Positions 45,149 to 54,794 of a DNA stretch of 64,000 nt are shown one piece after another. This stretch comes from JACKCD01 sp041390905. GTDB taxonomy: Bacteria; Chloroflexota; Anaerolineae; Promineifilales; Promineifilaceae. The stretch's first letter is position 1, and each line of letters starts with the position of its first letter. The notes beneath the pieces were generated by a model. It saw nothing but the letters and a program-made list of their open reading frames with translations. It made no database searches and was not told the origin of the DNA. Where the stretch lies: contig JAWKPA010000015.1 in NCBI GenBank assembly GCA_041390905.1, positions 62,001 to 126,000 of the forward strand, read 5' to 3'. The translations under genes and the position numbers were made by a program.

Positions 45149-45514
45149 ATGGATCAAATACTGCTCGACTATCTACCAATTGCTGTCCTAATCGGTATTG
45201 GCATCTTCTTCGCGGTGCTGTTACCCAGTCTATCTGTTAGTCTGGGACCTAAACCGCCAAAAGATCGTAACCTCGCACCCTATGAATCGGGGATGGTTGC
45301 AATTGGTGAAGCACAGCGGCGGCTTCCAGTCAAGTTTTACCGAATCGCAGTGCTTTTTATTCTTTTTGACGTTGACATTATTCTGCTGGTACCGTGGGCT
45401 GTTGCCTTTCGCAAGCTAGGTATTTATGGGTTGGGTGCTATGTTGATCTTTATGGTCATGTTTATTCTTGGCGATGCCTGGGTGTGGAAGAAAGGAGTCT
45501 TGGAATGGGAATAG
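45149..45514 (+). CDS. nuoA: NADH-quinone oxidoreductase subunit A
   Basis: 121 residues with three membrane helices. The loop after helix 1, KPPKDRNLAPYESGMVAIGEAQRRLPVKFYRIAVLFILFDVDIILLVPWAVAF, carries the conserved YESG and FDVE-type (FDVD) blocks of NuoA. It is part of the membrane arm at the junction with the hydrophilic arm of complex I. A GGGAAGAG site precedes the ATG. It is the first gene of a 13-gene operon and overlaps nuoB by 10 bases. Confidence 0.95.
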   Translation: MDQILLDYLPIAVLIGIGIFFAVLLPSLSVSLGPKPPKDRNLAPYESGMVAIGEAQRRLPVKFYRIAVLFILFDVDIILLVPWAVAFRKLGIYGLGAMLIFMVMFILGDAWVWKKGVLEWE

Positions 45515-45987
45515 AACAGAAGCTGGGCGATATGGGTATTGTTACCCACCGTTTAGAAGATTTGGTAAATTGGGGTCGCACCAACGCAATGTGGCCGCTT
45601 TTATTTGGTTTGGCTTGTTGTGCCATTGAAATGATGGATACACAGGCAGCCTCTTATGACGCTTCGCGGTTTGGCATGGAGCTAAATCGGCCGTCGCCAC
45701 GCCAATCCGATCTAATGATCGTTGCCGGCCGCGTGTCACGCAAAATGGCTCCAGTCGTGCGGCGTTTGTATGATCAAATGCCCAACCCTAAATGGGTTAT
45801 CGCTATGGGCGACTGTGCCTCATGTGGCGGTGTTTTTAATAATTACGCCATTGTTCAGGGTGTGGATGAAATCGTTCCTGTTGATGTTTATGTCGCGGGC
45901 TGTCCCCCCCGCCCAGAGGCACTCATTGATGGCATCATGACCCTACACGAAAAAATTCGTGGTGACAGAATCAAGGATTGGGCCTAA
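45505..45987 (+). CDS. nuoB: NADH-quinone oxidoreductase subunit B
   Basis: 160 residues. The four cysteines of the N2 cluster are present in FGLACCAIEMM, GDCASCGG and VAGCPPRPE. It carries the terminal iron-sulfur cluster that passes electrons to quinone. AAAGGAG precedes ATG 45505, which lies inside the end of nuoA; the stop TAA overlaps the nuoC ATG (TAATG). Confidence 0.95.
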   Translation: MGIEQKLGDMGIVTHRLEDLVNWGRTNAMWPLLFGLACCAIEMMDTQAASYDASRFGMELNRPSPRQSDLMIVAGRVSRKMAPVVRRLYDQMPNPKWVIAMGDCASCGGVFNNYAIVQGVDEIVPVDVYVAGCPPRPEALIDGIMTLHEKIRGDRIKDWA

Positions 45988-46508
45988 TGAAACGCGAACA
46001 ATTAGTCGTTGACAAGATCAAGAAAGCTGTACCTGATGCGATTGAGGCTAGCGATGATTTTCGTGGGGAGCAGACCCTGTTTGTCAAAATGAACCGGCTG
46101 AAAAAGGTCTGCACGTTGCTGCGTGATGATGAGACGTTGCAATACAACTTTTTGTCCGATGTAACGGCCGATGATCTACTCCCCGAATTCCCCCGTTTTG
46201 CCGTCAACTATCACCTGTATTCTATCCCTCACAAGCATCGTTTGCGTTTGCGTGTACTGGTGGAAGACCCGGAAAAGGGGCCACAAACAGTAGGCGACAT
46301 TTGGAAAGTTGGTACCTGGCTGGAGATGGAAGTATGGGATTTGATGGGGATTTCCTTTAAAGGGAACAACAGCTTGCGTCGCCTCTTTTTGCCAGAGGAT
46401 TGGCAAGGACACCCTTTGCGCAAGGATTATCCGTTGGGGTATGAGGAAGTGCAGTTTTCCTTCAACTGGCAAGAAGTGGACGCCAAAAAGCCATACGCCA
46501 AGGATTGA
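45987..46508 (+). CDS. nuoC: NADH-quinone oxidoreductase subunit C
   Basis: 173 residues of the 30-kDa subunit family: FLSDVTADDLLPEFPRFAVNYHLYSI, RLRVLVEDPEKGPQTVGDIWKVGTWLEMEVWDLMGI and RRLFLPEDWQGHPLRKDYPL. It belongs to the quinone-site module of complex I. NuoC is separate from NuoD here, unlike the fused form of enterobacteria. Confidence 0.95.
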   Translation: MKREQLVVDKIKKAVPDAIEASDDFRGEQTLFVKMNRLKKVCTLLRDDETLQYNFLSDVTADDLLPEFPRFAVNYHLYSIPHKHRLRLRVLVEDPEKGPQTVGDIWKVGTWLEMEVWDLMGISFKGNNSLRRLFLPEDWQGHPLRKDYPLGYEEVQFSFNWQEVDAKKPYAKD

Positions 46509-46559
46509 TTTTAAGGTCAAGTGGTGTGTTGCAAACATGCCACACCTGCGAGAGAAATT

Positions 46560-47813
46560 ATGCTAACGTCTGGTAGCGACACCATAAAAGAACTGACCGT
46601 AGAGGAACTCCGGGCCAAGGTTGGCACGGGGATGACGATTGAGGATGCCGAAGAACACATGCTTCTCAGCATGGGGCCGCAGCATCCGAGTACGCATGGC
46701 GTACTACGTTTGTTGCTAGAGCTGGATGGTGAGAACATTGTGAATTTGGCTCCGGACATTGGCTTTTTGCACACGGGTGTGGAAAAGACAATGGAGTCGA
46801 AGACTTATACCAAGGCACTGGTGATGACCGACCGCCTTGATTATCTTTCGCCAATGTCCAACAATCTGGGCTATGTCTTGGCGGTGGAGAAACTGTTGGG
46901 GGTGGAGGCGACGCCACGGGCGCAGGTGATTCGCGTGATTTTGTCTGAACTGGCGCGTATTTCCAGCCATCTGGTGTGGCTGGCAACACATGCGCTGGAT
47001 TTAGCGGCAATGTCGGTTTTTCTCTACTGTTTCCGCGAACGGGAATATATTCTTGACCTGTTTGAGATGGTGGCCGGGCAGCGGATGATGGTGAGTTACT
47101 TCCGACCGGGTGGGTTGTGGCGTGATGTGCCGGAGGAGTTCGAACCGGCCGTTCGTCAATTCCTCGACTTTTTCCCCGCCAAAATTGCTGACTATGAAGC
47201 TCTGTTGAAGAACAACCCGATTTGGCTACAGCGGACAAAAGAAATTGGTTATATATCTGCTGAAGATGCCGTTTCGTGGGGGTTGACAGGGCCAAGCCTA
47301 CGTGGCTCCGGAGTTGACTGGGATATTCGTAAGGCTCAACCCTATCTGGGATACGATCAATACGAATTTGATGTGCCACTGGAAACAGATGGCGATGTTT
47401 ATGCACGTTATCGCTGTCGGATGCGGGAGTTTTGGGAAAGTTTGCGGATTATTCGGCAGGCTTTGGACAAATTGCCCAGTGGCCCGGTCAATATTTCTGA
47501 CCGCAAAATTGTGCCCCCACCCCGTTCCGAGCTGGGGCACAGTATGGAAGCTGTGATTCACCACTTCAAGCTATGGACTGAGGGGTTTAAGGCTCCTGAA
47601 GGGTTTGTTTATAACAGCGTTGAGTCACCGCGTGGTGAATTTGGCTGTTATATTCGTGGTGATGGAACGCCTAAGCCCGCGCGGGTGCATTTTCGCACCC
47701 CGTCATATGTCAATTTGGCTTCGTTGCCGCAGATGGGGAAAGGGGTTTTTGTAGCTGACCTGGTAGCGATTATTGGCTCGGTAGACATCGTTCTGGGTGA
47801 AATTGATAGGTAG
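46560..47813 (+). CDS. nuoD: NADH-quinone oxidoreductase subunit D
   Basis: 417 residues of the 49-kDa subunit family. MGPQHPSTHGVLRLLLELDGE, the LDYLSPMSNNLGYVLAVEKLLG block and SPRGEFGCYIRGDGTPKPARVHFRTPSYVNLASL are characteristic; the HPSTHG loop and tyrosine region form the quinone-binding cavity with NuoB. ATG 46560 follows GCGAGAGAAATT. It is followed 12 bases later by nuoE. Confidence 0.95.
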   Translation: MLTSGSDTIKELTVEELRAKVGTGMTIEDAEEHMLLSMGPQHPSTHGVLRLLLELDGENIVNLAPDIGFLHTGVEKTMESKTYTKALVMTDRLDYLSPMSNNLGYVLAVEKLLGVEATPRAQVIRVILSELARISSHLVWLATHALDLAAMSVFLYCFREREYILDLFEMVAGQRMMVSYFRPGGLWRDVPEEFEPAVRQFLDFFPAKIADYEALLKNNPIWLQRTKEIGYISAEDAVSWGLTGPSLRGSGVDWDIRKAQPYLGYDQYEFDVPLETDGDVYARYRCRMREFWESLRIIRQALDKLPSGPVNISDRKIVPPPRSELGHSMEAVIHHFKLWTEGFKAPEGFVYNSVESPRGEFGCYIRGDGTPKPARVHFRTPSYVNLASLPQMGKGVFVADLVAIIGSVDIVLGEIDR

Positions 47814-47825
47814 GAGTGGCGTGGC

Positions 47826-48359
47826 ATGATTCAGGAAAAGTACGCAGAAGAAATTAAAGGGATTTTGGCACGTTACCCAACCAAAAAGTCGGCTGCACTG
47901 CCGTTGATGCATTTGGCGCAGCGCGAATATGGGTATATGAGCCGCGAGGCGATGCAGGAAGTGGCCTCGATTTTGGATTTAGACCCCACGCACATTTTGT
48001 CGCTAACTGGTTTTTATACCTTGTACTATGAGGAACCAGTTGGCAGATATGTGCTGGAGGTTTGCAATGATTTGGCCTGCGCCTTGAAAGGTGCCGACGA
48101 GTTCGTGGAGATGGCAAGCGAGAAGCTGGGTATTGATGTGGACGAGACAACGGCCGATGGGCTGTTTACCTTGAAAACAGTGATGTGCCTGGCGGCGTGT
48201 GACCGTGCGCCCATGTTGCAGTGCAATTTGGCCTTCCATGAGCATTTGGATGAGGCGAAGTTTGAGGCGTTGATTGCCAAACTGCGGGCTGAGGCTGCGT
48301 CTGGCAAGATGGCACCGTCGGTGGTCGAGAAGATTGCGGCGTATGCCAGGCAATCGTAA
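47826..48359 (+). CDS. nuoE: NADH-quinone oxidoreductase subunit E
   Basis: 177 residues, the thioredoxin-like 24-kDa subunit. The 2Fe-2S ligands are in EVCNDLACAL and TVMCLAACDRAP. It holds the N1a cluster in the NADH-oxidising module with NuoF. TGFYTLYYEEPVGRY is the typical middle block. It is co-directional with and close to nuoD and nuoF. Confidence 0.94.
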   Translation: MIQEKYAEEIKGILARYPTKKSAALPLMHLAQREYGYMSREAMQEVASILDLDPTHILSLTGFYTLYYEEPVGRYVLEVCNDLACALKGADEFVEMASEKLGIDVDETTADGLFTLKTVMCLAACDRAPMLQCNLAFHEHLDEAKFEALIAKLRAEAASGKMAPSVVEKIAAYARQS

Positions 48360-48380
48360 CCATTGGTGAGGTTGAGATAG

Positions 48381-49682
48381 ATGGCTCACATTTTATTACG
48401 GCATCGAGACGTTAAGAATATTCACCAACTGGACGTGTACCGCAAACACCAGGGGTATGAAGCGTTGCAGAAGGTTTTGGGGATGGAGCCGGCCGCTGTA
48501 ACAAGCATTGTGCGGGATTCTGGCTTGCGGGGACGTGGGGGGGCTGGTTTCCCGACGGGTATGAAATGGGGATTTATCCCCAAGGGTGCGGGAGAGAAGT
48601 ACGTTGTAATCAACTCTGATGAGTCAGAGATGGGAACATTTAAAGACCGTGAGCTGCTGGAGCGCAACCCGCACCAAGTGATTGAGGGGGCGTTGATTGC
48701 AGCGTATGCCATTGGGGCGAAGCAGATTTACAACTATTGTCGCGGCGAGTTTATGGACGCTGGCTATGTCTTTGAGCAAGCATTGAGAGATTGTTATGCC
48801 AATGGACTGCTGGGCGAGAACATTTTAGGCAGCGGCTTTAGCTGTGATTTTTCGATGTACTTTGGGGCTGGGGCGTATATTTGCGGTGAGGAGACGGCGC
48901 TGCTGAATTCGCTGATGGGGAATTTGGGGCAGCCGTGGAGTAAACCGCCGTTTCCGGCCGTTGAAGGGCTGTATGCGAAGCCGACCGTGGTGAATAACAC
49001 GGAAACGCTGGCGAATGTACCGCCGATTATTTTGAACGGGGCGGATTGGTACAAGCAGTTTGGTACGGATAGAAGCCCAGGGCCGAAGATTGTCTGCCTG
49101 AGTGGGCATGTAAATAAGCCGGGCAATTATGAGATTAACATGGGGATGACGTACCGTGAACTCATTTATAGTGAGGAGTACGGTGGTGGGATTCCCAATG
49201 GGAAGGCGTTTAAGGCGATGTTGCCTAGCGGTGGCTCTGGTCCGGTGGTGGTGGATGATGCGCTGGATGCGCCGATGACGTATGAGGGGTTAACGCCATT
49301 TGGATCGGTGATGGGGTCGGCGTCTGTGGTGATCATGGACGAGACGGTTGACATGGTGTGGATGGCGATGAAGTGTGTCCACTTTTTCCATCATGAGTCT
49401 TGCGGTAAGTGTACGCCGTGCCGTGAGGGGACGTACTGGATGGAGAAGCTGCTGAAGCGGATTTACAAGGGGCAGGGGACGCAGGAAGATTTGCAGACGC
49501 TGCGGAGTGTGGCCGGCAATATTGGTGGGCGGACGCTGTGTGCGCTGGGTGATTTTGCGATTAACCCTGTGCTTTCGACTTTCCGCCATTTTCCGCAGGA
49601 GTATGAGGCGAAGATTAAGCCGGCTGCTGCGGTGAATGGGCAGGGGAAGGTGAAAACGGCCGTTTCTGTAGCCGCCGATTAG
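48381..49682 (+). CDS. nuoF: NADH-quinone oxidoreductase subunit F
   Basis: 433 residues, the 51-kDa NADH-binding subunit. GLRGRGGAGFPTGMKW is the nucleotide-binding glycine-rich block, YICGEETALLNSLMG and the FMN region follow, and HESCGKCTPCREGTYWM with the later TLCALGDFA cysteine bind the N3 4Fe-4S cluster. It accepts hydride from NADH onto FMN. A hairpin lies between it and nuoG. Confidence 0.95.
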   Translation: MAHILLRHRDVKNIHQLDVYRKHQGYEALQKVLGMEPAAVTSIVRDSGLRGRGGAGFPTGMKWGFIPKGAGEKYVVINSDESEMGTFKDRELLERNPHQVIEGALIAAYAIGAKQIYNYCRGEFMDAGYVFEQALRDCYANGLLGENILGSGFSCDFSMYFGAGAYICGEETALLNSLMGNLGQPWSKPPFPAVEGLYAKPTVVNNTETLANVPPIILNGADWYKQFGTDRSPGPKIVCLSGHVNKPGNYEINMGMTYRELIYSEEYGGGIPNGKAFKAMLPSGGSGPVVVDDALDAPMTYEGLTPFGSVMGSASVVIMDETVDMVWMAMKCVHFFHHESCGKCTPCREGTYWMEKLLKRIYKGQGTQEDLQTLRSVAGNIGGRTLCALGDFAINPVLSTFRHFPQEYEAKIKPAAAVNGQGKVKTAVSVAAD

Positions 49683-49699
49683 GGTTATAGAACCAAAAC

Positions 49700-49728
49700 A
49701 AACCCCCGGCACGTGCCAGGGGTTTTCG
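49700..49728 (+). terminator. hairpin between nuoF and nuoG
   Basis: AAACCCC and GGGGTTTT flank GGCAC-GTGCC, giving a strong stem followed by a short T run. It sits inside the operon, so it may cause partial termination or protect mRNA ends. Confidence 0.65.
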
Positions 49729-49761
49729 TTGTCAAACGCAAACTGGAAGAAGAGGATCAGC

Positions 49762-52329
49762 ATGAGTGATGATCTCGTAACATTGAGTATAGACGGTGTA
49801 GAAGTGAGCGTTCCCAAGGGGACATTGGTTGTAGATGCAGCCAAGCAGATTGGGAACGACATTCCCGTGTTTTGCTACCATCCCAAGCTGGAACCTGTGG
49901 GCATGTGCCGCATGTGCCTGGTAGAAATTGGGCTGCCGGTCATTGATCGCGGTACCGGCAAACCTGTGTTGAACGCCGATGGCACGCCGCAAATCAACTT
50001 TGGGCGTGGGCTGCAAACGGGCTGCACCGTTCGTGTTAGCCCTGGCATGGTGGTACGCACCAAAACCGACCCCGTGGAACAAGCACGCGCCGACGTGATT
50101 GAGTTTTTGCTTACCAGCCACCCTCTGGATTGCCCCATTTGCGATAAGGGCGGAGAGTGTCCACTGCAAAACCTGACAATGCGGCACGGCAGAGGCAATA
50201 GCCGCATGGTTTTCGCCGATAAACTGCACATGGAGAAACACGTGCCGTTGGGCGACCTGATCTATCTGGATCGGGAGCGGTGTATTCAGTGCGCTCGCTG
50301 CGTGCGCTTTCAGGACGAGGTTGCTGGCGATCCGGTGATTGGCTTCCACAACCGGGGGCGGCATCTGGAAATTGCTACCCTGTCGGATCCGGGCTTTGAC
50401 AGCTACTGGAGCGGCAACACCACCGATATTTGCCCGGTGGGGGCGTTGACAACGGCCGATTTTCGCTTTGGGGCGCGGCCGTGGGAGTTGACTCCGGTGG
50501 CAACCTTGTCGCCCCACTGTCCGTCTGGCAGCAACATGACGGTTAGCACGCGGCGCGAAGCCAAGGCGGGTGGGCGCAGCGTGATTAAGCGGGTGATGCC
50601 GCGTCAGCATGAGGCGGTGAACGAAATCTGGATTTCGGACAAAGATCGCTTTGTGCATCATTTTGCTGAATCGGCCGAGCGGCTGACGCAGCCTTTGGTG
50701 CGGAAGAATGGCAAGCTGGTGGCAGCAAGCTGGACTGAGGCACTGGACGTGGTGGCCGGGAAGCTGCAGCAGGCGGGAACGGCCGTTGCTGGGGTGAGCG
50801 GCGACCGGTTGAGCAACGAAGATTTGTTCCTGTTCCAGGAGCTGTTCCGCAAGGGGTTGAAGAGCAACAACATTGATTTGGCAAACGGCCGTTTGGCCGG
50901 TGGCGACATTGTGGCGCAGGTTGGCATCAGCAGCGGCAGCAATTTGAAAGAGTTGGGCAAGGGCGATGTCGTTCTCGTTGTTGCCAGCGATTTGCACGAA
51001 GAAGTACCCGTCTGGTGGCTGCGGCTCAAGCAGGCGGCTGAACGTGGTGCAGCCATCGTGACGCTCAATGTGCGTGGCACGCGGCTGGATAAGTACGCTA
51101 AACACGCCTTGTGCTATGCCCCCGGACAGGCTGTCGCAACATTGCGCCAGTTGGTCAACCAGTCCAAAGTAGAAACCGGCAGCCAGAGCGATGACCCCAT
51201 TGCCGCCGCTGCCGCAACCGTTGGCAGTGCCAGCAATCTGGTGGCGTTTTACGGTGCCGAAGGGTTGACCTATGACGAAACTGAGTCTGTTGCCAAGCTG
51301 CTTGCGAATTTGCTGCTGCTGAAAAATGGCGGTGGACACGCAGGCAAGAAAAACAACGGACTCATCCCCGTCTGGCCGCATAACAACACCCAGGGGGCCT
51401 GGGATATGGGGATTCACCCCTCGTTTGGCCCTGGTTACAAGGCATTGCCGGAAGCGGGGCTGGATGCTCACGCGATTTATGAGGGTGCGGCCAGCGGCAC
51501 GGTGAAGGCTCTTTACGTGTTAGGGGCTGACCCCATTGGCGATGGGCTGATGGACGGGCGCGGCAAGCTGGAGTTTTTGGTGGTGCAGGAGATGTTCCTG
51601 ACGGCGACGGCGGCGGCGGCCGATGTGGTGCTGCCAGCGCAAAGCTGGGCGGAACGGGAAGGCACCTTTACCAATGCCGAGCGGCGGGTGCAGCGATACT
51701 ACCCAGCGATTACGCCTGTGGGCGATTCCCGCGCCGACTGGCAAATTTTGGCGCAGGTGGGTGAGCGCGTGGGGCTGGGGAAACCGGCTTTGGCGGCGAG
51801 CCTGGTGTTCCGGAATGTTGCCAAGGCGGTGAAGCAATACAAGGGGATGGATTACCGGTCGCTGGCGAAGTATGAAAAGCAGTGGCCGGATGTGGGCGGG
51901 GATGATTTGTATTATGGCGGGAATGCGTATGAGAACCGGTCTGGGCTGGGGCAGCAGTGGGCGGCTACGGCTGAGTCGGGCAAGGTGGGGATGTTTGAGG
52001 TGGCGGAAACGGCCGTTAAATCCTTCTCCGGTCTCAAATTGGTACGCATTGCCGCGCTGTATACGCCCGGCACGCTGATTAGCCACTCGGCCAGTTTGCT
52101 TGGCCCGCGCATGGCGCAGCCCACGTTGTCGCTGAGTGCGGCCGATGCGCGGAAGGCAGGCGTGGCTGATGGCAATCGGGTGGAAGTGACGGCCAATGGC
52201 ATGACAATGACGGCTATGGCTCGTGTGGGCGATGCTCCTGATGGGGTGGCCTTGATGAGCGGGGTGGCGTATCAGCCAGGAACGGCCGTTGTGCAAATTC
52301 GCAAATTACAAGAGGAAAAAGTCGCATGA
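49762..52329 (+). CDS. nuoG: NADH-quinone oxidoreductase subunit G
   Basis: 855 residues. The N-terminal ferredoxin domain has IPVFCYHPKLEPVGMCRMC (2Fe-2S). Then come SHPLDCPICDKGGECPLQN, ERCIQCARCVRFQDEVAG and TDICPVGALT (4Fe-4S clusters), followed by a molybdopterin-oxidoreductase-like domain that binds no metal in complex I. It is the 75-kDa electron-transfer subunit. ATG 49762 follows AGAGGATC. Four ACGGCCGT sites are inside. Its TGA overlaps the nuoH ATG. Confidence 0.94.
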   Translation: MSDDLVTLSIDGVEVSVPKGTLVVDAAKQIGNDIPVFCYHPKLEPVGMCRMCLVEIGLPVIDRGTGKPVLNADGTPQINFGRGLQTGCTVRVSPGMVVRTKTDPVEQARADVIEFLLTSHPLDCPICDKGGECPLQNLTMRHGRGNSRMVFADKLHMEKHVPLGDLIYLDRERCIQCARCVRFQDEVAGDPVIGFHNRGRHLEIATLSDPGFDSYWSGNTTDICPVGALTTADFRFGARPWELTPVATLSPHCPSGSNMTVSTRREAKAGGRSVIKRVMPRQHEAVNEIWISDKDRFVHHFAESAERLTQPLVRKNGKLVAASWTEALDVVAGKLQQAGTAVAGVSGDRLSNEDLFLFQELFRKGLKSNNIDLANGRLAGGDIVAQVGISSGSNLKELGKGDVVLVVASDLHEEVPVWWLRLKQAAERGAAIVTLNVRGTRLDKYAKHALCYAPGQAVATLRQLVNQSKVETGSQSDDPIAAAAATVGSASNLVAFYGAEGLTYDETESVAKLLANLLLLKNGGGHAGKKNNGLIPVWPHNNTQGAWDMGIHPSFGPGYKALPEAGLDAHAIYEGAASGTVKALYVLGADPIGDGLMDGRGKLEFLVVQEMFLTATAAAADVVLPAQSWAEREGTFTNAERRVQRYYPAITPVGDSRADWQILAQVGERVGLGKPALAASLVFRNVAKAVKQYKGMDYRSLAKYEKQWPDVGGDDLYYGGNAYENRSGLGQQWAATAESGKVGMFEVAETAVKSFSGLKLVRIAALYTPGTLISHSASLLGPRMAQPTLSLSAADARKAGVADGNRVEVTANGMTMTAMARVGDAPDGVALMSGVAYQPGTAVVQIRKLQEEKVA

Positions 52330-53405
52330 CACTGACCGCAGGCCAAATCGCCCTTCGGGCACTTATCGTCGGCTTTATCATCGCCTTCGCGGTGATTACC
52401 GGCTTTGCCTACACGACTTTATTAGAGCGCAAGCTGCTGGCGCGGCTGCAAGCGCGGATTGGTCCCAACCGGGCTGGCTACATTCCGTTGCCCCGTCGCG
52501 GTGGTGGCAAGGAACGGAAACTACTGGCTGGTTTTATGCAGCCGGCCGCTGACGCGGTAAAGTTGTTCTTTAAGGAAGACCCCCAGCCAACGATGGTAGA
52601 CAGTTGGGTCTACAATTTGGCACCCATGCTGGCCGTGATTCCAGCCGTGGTTATTTTGGCCGTTATTCCCTGGGCGGGCAAAATCAACATCTTTGGCGCG
52701 GTTTTTGAGCCTTATTTTGCCATTGCGCCCGGTCTCAACGTAGCCGTTATGTTCTTCCTGGCGATTACCTCCATTGGGGTGTACGGGGTGGCATTGGCTG
52801 GCTGGGCATCTAACAGCAAGTATGCTGTCCTGGGTGGCATTCGCGCCTCGGCGCAGATGATTAGCTATGAGTTGGCACTGGGGCTGTCGGTGCTGGTGCC
52901 GATTATGATTGCCGATTCCATGGATTTGGGCGTGATTGTGGACGCGCAGCGGGGCGGTTGGTTTATCTTCCTACAGCCGCTGGCGGCGTTTGTCTTCTTT
53001 GTTGGGGCGCTGGCGGAATTGCAGCGGGCGCCGTTTGACCTGCTGGAAGCGGAGCAAGAGCTGTCGGCAGGGTATACGGTGGAGTATGCGGGGATGCGCT
53101 TCGGGATGTTCTTCTTGGCTGAGTATATGAAGATGATTTCGTTTAGTGCATTAACGGCCGTTTTCTTTCTCGGCGGTTATCGTGGCCCCTTTGTAGACCA
53201 GGTACCTGCGTTGGGCTTTGTCTACATCATCCTCAAAATCTTCATTTTGCTCTGCGTTATGATTTGGATACGCGCTTCCTTGCCGCGCCTGCGTTATGAC
53301 CAACTGATGAGCTTTGGCTGGAAGGTGCTGCTGCCAATCTCTGTATTGAACTTTTTGATCACGGCTATTTTTATTGTGCTGGCTGAGGAGGGTCTCTTGT
53401 TCTAG
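52326..53405 (+). CDS. nuoH: NADH-quinone oxidoreductase subunit H
   Basis: 359 residues with about eight to nine membrane helices. LLERKLLARLQARIGPNRAGY and QPAADAVKLFFKED are the conserved quinone-channel loops, and LAELQRAPFDLLEAEQELSAGYTVEYAGMRFGMFFLAEY is the most conserved block of ND1/NuoH. It joins the membrane arm to the hydrophilic arm. Confidence 0.95.
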   Translation: MTLTAGQIALRALIVGFIIAFAVITGFAYTTLLERKLLARLQARIGPNRAGYIPLPRRGGGKERKLLAGFMQPAADAVKLFFKEDPQPTMVDSWVYNLAPMLAVIPAVVILAVIPWAGKINIFGAVFEPYFAIAPGLNVAVMFFLAITSIGVYGVALAGWASNSKYAVLGGIRASAQMISYELALGLSVLVPIMIADSMDLGVIVDAQRGGWFIFLQPLAAFVFFVGALAELQRAPFDLLEAEQELSAGYTVEYAGMRFGMFFLAEYMKMISFSALTAVFFLGGYRGPFVDQVPALGFVYIILKIFILLCVMIWIRASLPRLRYDQLMSFGWKVLLPISVLNFLITAIFIVLAEEGLLF

Positions 53406-53436
53406 CCTTTGGCAACAAGATGAGGAGTGAGAAGAT

Positions 53437-53937
53437 ATGTTTGGTGAAATTTTAAAGGGGCTGTATATCACCCTCAAACATCTGTTTCAACCCCCGGTGA
53501 CGGTGCAATACCCGGAAGTTAAACGGCCGGTTCGCAACCGTTTCAAAGGTCGGCATGAGCTAAAGCGGTATGACAATGGGCTAGAAAAGTGCATTGGCTG
53601 CGCTTTGTGTGCCGCTGCTTGCCCGGCAGATGCGATCTTTGTGGAAGCGTCGGAAAACACAGATGAGGCACGCTTTTCTCCTGGGGAACGGTACGCCAGC
53701 ACCTATGAGATCAACATGCTGCGCTGTATTTTTTGCGGCTACTGTGAGGATGCGTGTCCGACAGAGGCGATTGTGCTGGAGAAGAATTACGAGTTGAGCT
53801 TTTATGACCGGGCGAGTGCCATCTACACCAAGGAGATGTTGATTGTGGATGTGCCGGTAAACGGCCGTTCGACCCCGCAACTAGTTGAGCCAGGCGTCTT
53901 TAACCGGGCCATTCCTGACATGGAGGATCCGAAGTAA
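53437..53937 (+). CDS. nuoI: NADH-quinone oxidoreductase subunit I
   Basis: 166 residues. Two 4Fe-4S motifs, CIGCALCAAACPADAI and CIFCGYCEDACPTEAI, carry clusters N6a and N6b that pass electrons to NuoB. LKRYDNGLEKCIGC is the usual lead-in. nuoJ starts one base after its stop codon. Confidence 0.95.
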   Translation: MFGEILKGLYITLKHLFQPPVTVQYPEVKRPVRNRFKGRHELKRYDNGLEKCIGCALCAAACPADAIFVEASENTDEARFSPGERYASTYEINMLRCIFCGYCEDACPTEAIVLEKNYELSFYDRASAIYTKEMLIVDVPVNGRSTPQLVEPGVFNRAIPDMEDPK

Positions 53938-53938
53938 G

Positions 53939-54439
53939 ATGGTTCTATTTATTATTTTGGCGGTTTCGGCCGTGGCGGCAGCGTTGGGCATGTTGTTTAG
54001 CCGCAACGCGGTTCATAGCGCCCTCTTTTTGGTGCTGAACTTTGCCATTGTGGCCGCAATTTATCTCTCGCTAAACGCTCCCTTTATTGCGATGGTGCAA
54101 ATTACGGTTTATGCCGGGGCTATCATCGTGCTTTTCCTGTTTGTGATTATGCTCTTGGGGGCGGAGCAACTGCGTGGGGTGGCAGGTGACAGTGGTGGCT
54201 GGCAAAGATGGTTGGCGGGGGGATTAACGGCCGTTCTTCTCCTCAGTTTCGCCTCCATCCTCTTCCAGGGTAACGCCATCACCCCAGCGTCCGCTGCCGG
54301 GGTCATTGACACAAGCCCCGCTGCCCTTGGTCTACGGCTCTTTGAAGCCTACGTATTTCCCTTTGAAGTCACCGGTGTTCTGCTGCTGGCCGCCATCATC
54401 GGCGTGGTCGTTCTCAGCATCAGCAAAAAGCGGGGGTAA
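53939..54439 (+). CDS. nuoJ: NADH-quinone oxidoreductase subunit J
   Basis: 166 residues with five membrane helices. SRNAVHSALFLVLNFAIVAAIYLSLNAPFIAMVQITVYAGAIIVLFLFVIMLLG is the conserved ND6/NuoJ core with the pi-bulge helix. It is part of the proton-pumping membrane arm. ATG 53939 follows the nuoI stop directly, giving translational coupling. Confidence 0.94.
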   Translation: MVLFIILAVSAVAAALGMLFSRNAVHSALFLVLNFAIVAAIYLSLNAPFIAMVQITVYAGAIIVLFLFVIMLLGAEQLRGVAGDSGGWQRWLAGGLTAVLLLSFASILFQGNAITPASAAGVIDTSPAALGLRLFEAYVFPFEVTGVLLLAAIIGVVVLSISKKRG

Positions 54440-54442
54440 ACA

Positions 54443-54748
54443 ATGACAGTTCCCGTAGAATGGTACGTCGCCCTTAGCGCCATCCTCTTTTCCATCGGTG
54501 CCCTGGGCGTATTGATGCGCCGTAACGCCATCATCATCTTCATGTCTGTTGAGCTAATGCTCAACGCCGCCAACCTGCTTTTTGTTGCCTTCTCTCGCTA
54601 TCTGGGCAATTTAGACGGTCAGGTTTTGGTCTTCTTCGTCATCACCGTTGCTGCCGCTGAAGTGGCCGTGGGGCTGGCCCTCATCGTGGTCATTTTCCGC
54701 ACCAAGCAGAGCATCAATATTGACGAGATCAACTTGATGAAGGGATAA
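54443..54748 (+). CDS. nuoK: NADH-quinone oxidoreductase subunit K
   Basis: 101 residues with three membrane helices. IFMSVELMLNAANLLFVAF (with the conserved Glu of helix 2) and VFFVITVAAAEVAVGLALIV (second Glu) match NuoK/ND4L. It is part of the proton channel chain. It starts 3 bases after nuoJ ends. Confidence 0.95.
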   Translation: MTVPVEWYVALSAILFSIGALGVLMRRNAIIIFMSVELMLNAANLLFVAFSRYLGNLDGQVLVFFVITVAAAEVAVGLALIVVIFRTKQSINIDEINLMKG

Positions 54749-54794
54749 ATTTGCAGCGCAATTGGCAAAATTGCCCTGCAAAAGTTGTTTGTCT

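Noticed and set aside
49732..51471. Minus-strand open frame of about 580 codons opposite nuoG
   Set aside because: It is antisense to nuoG, with low-complexity translation.
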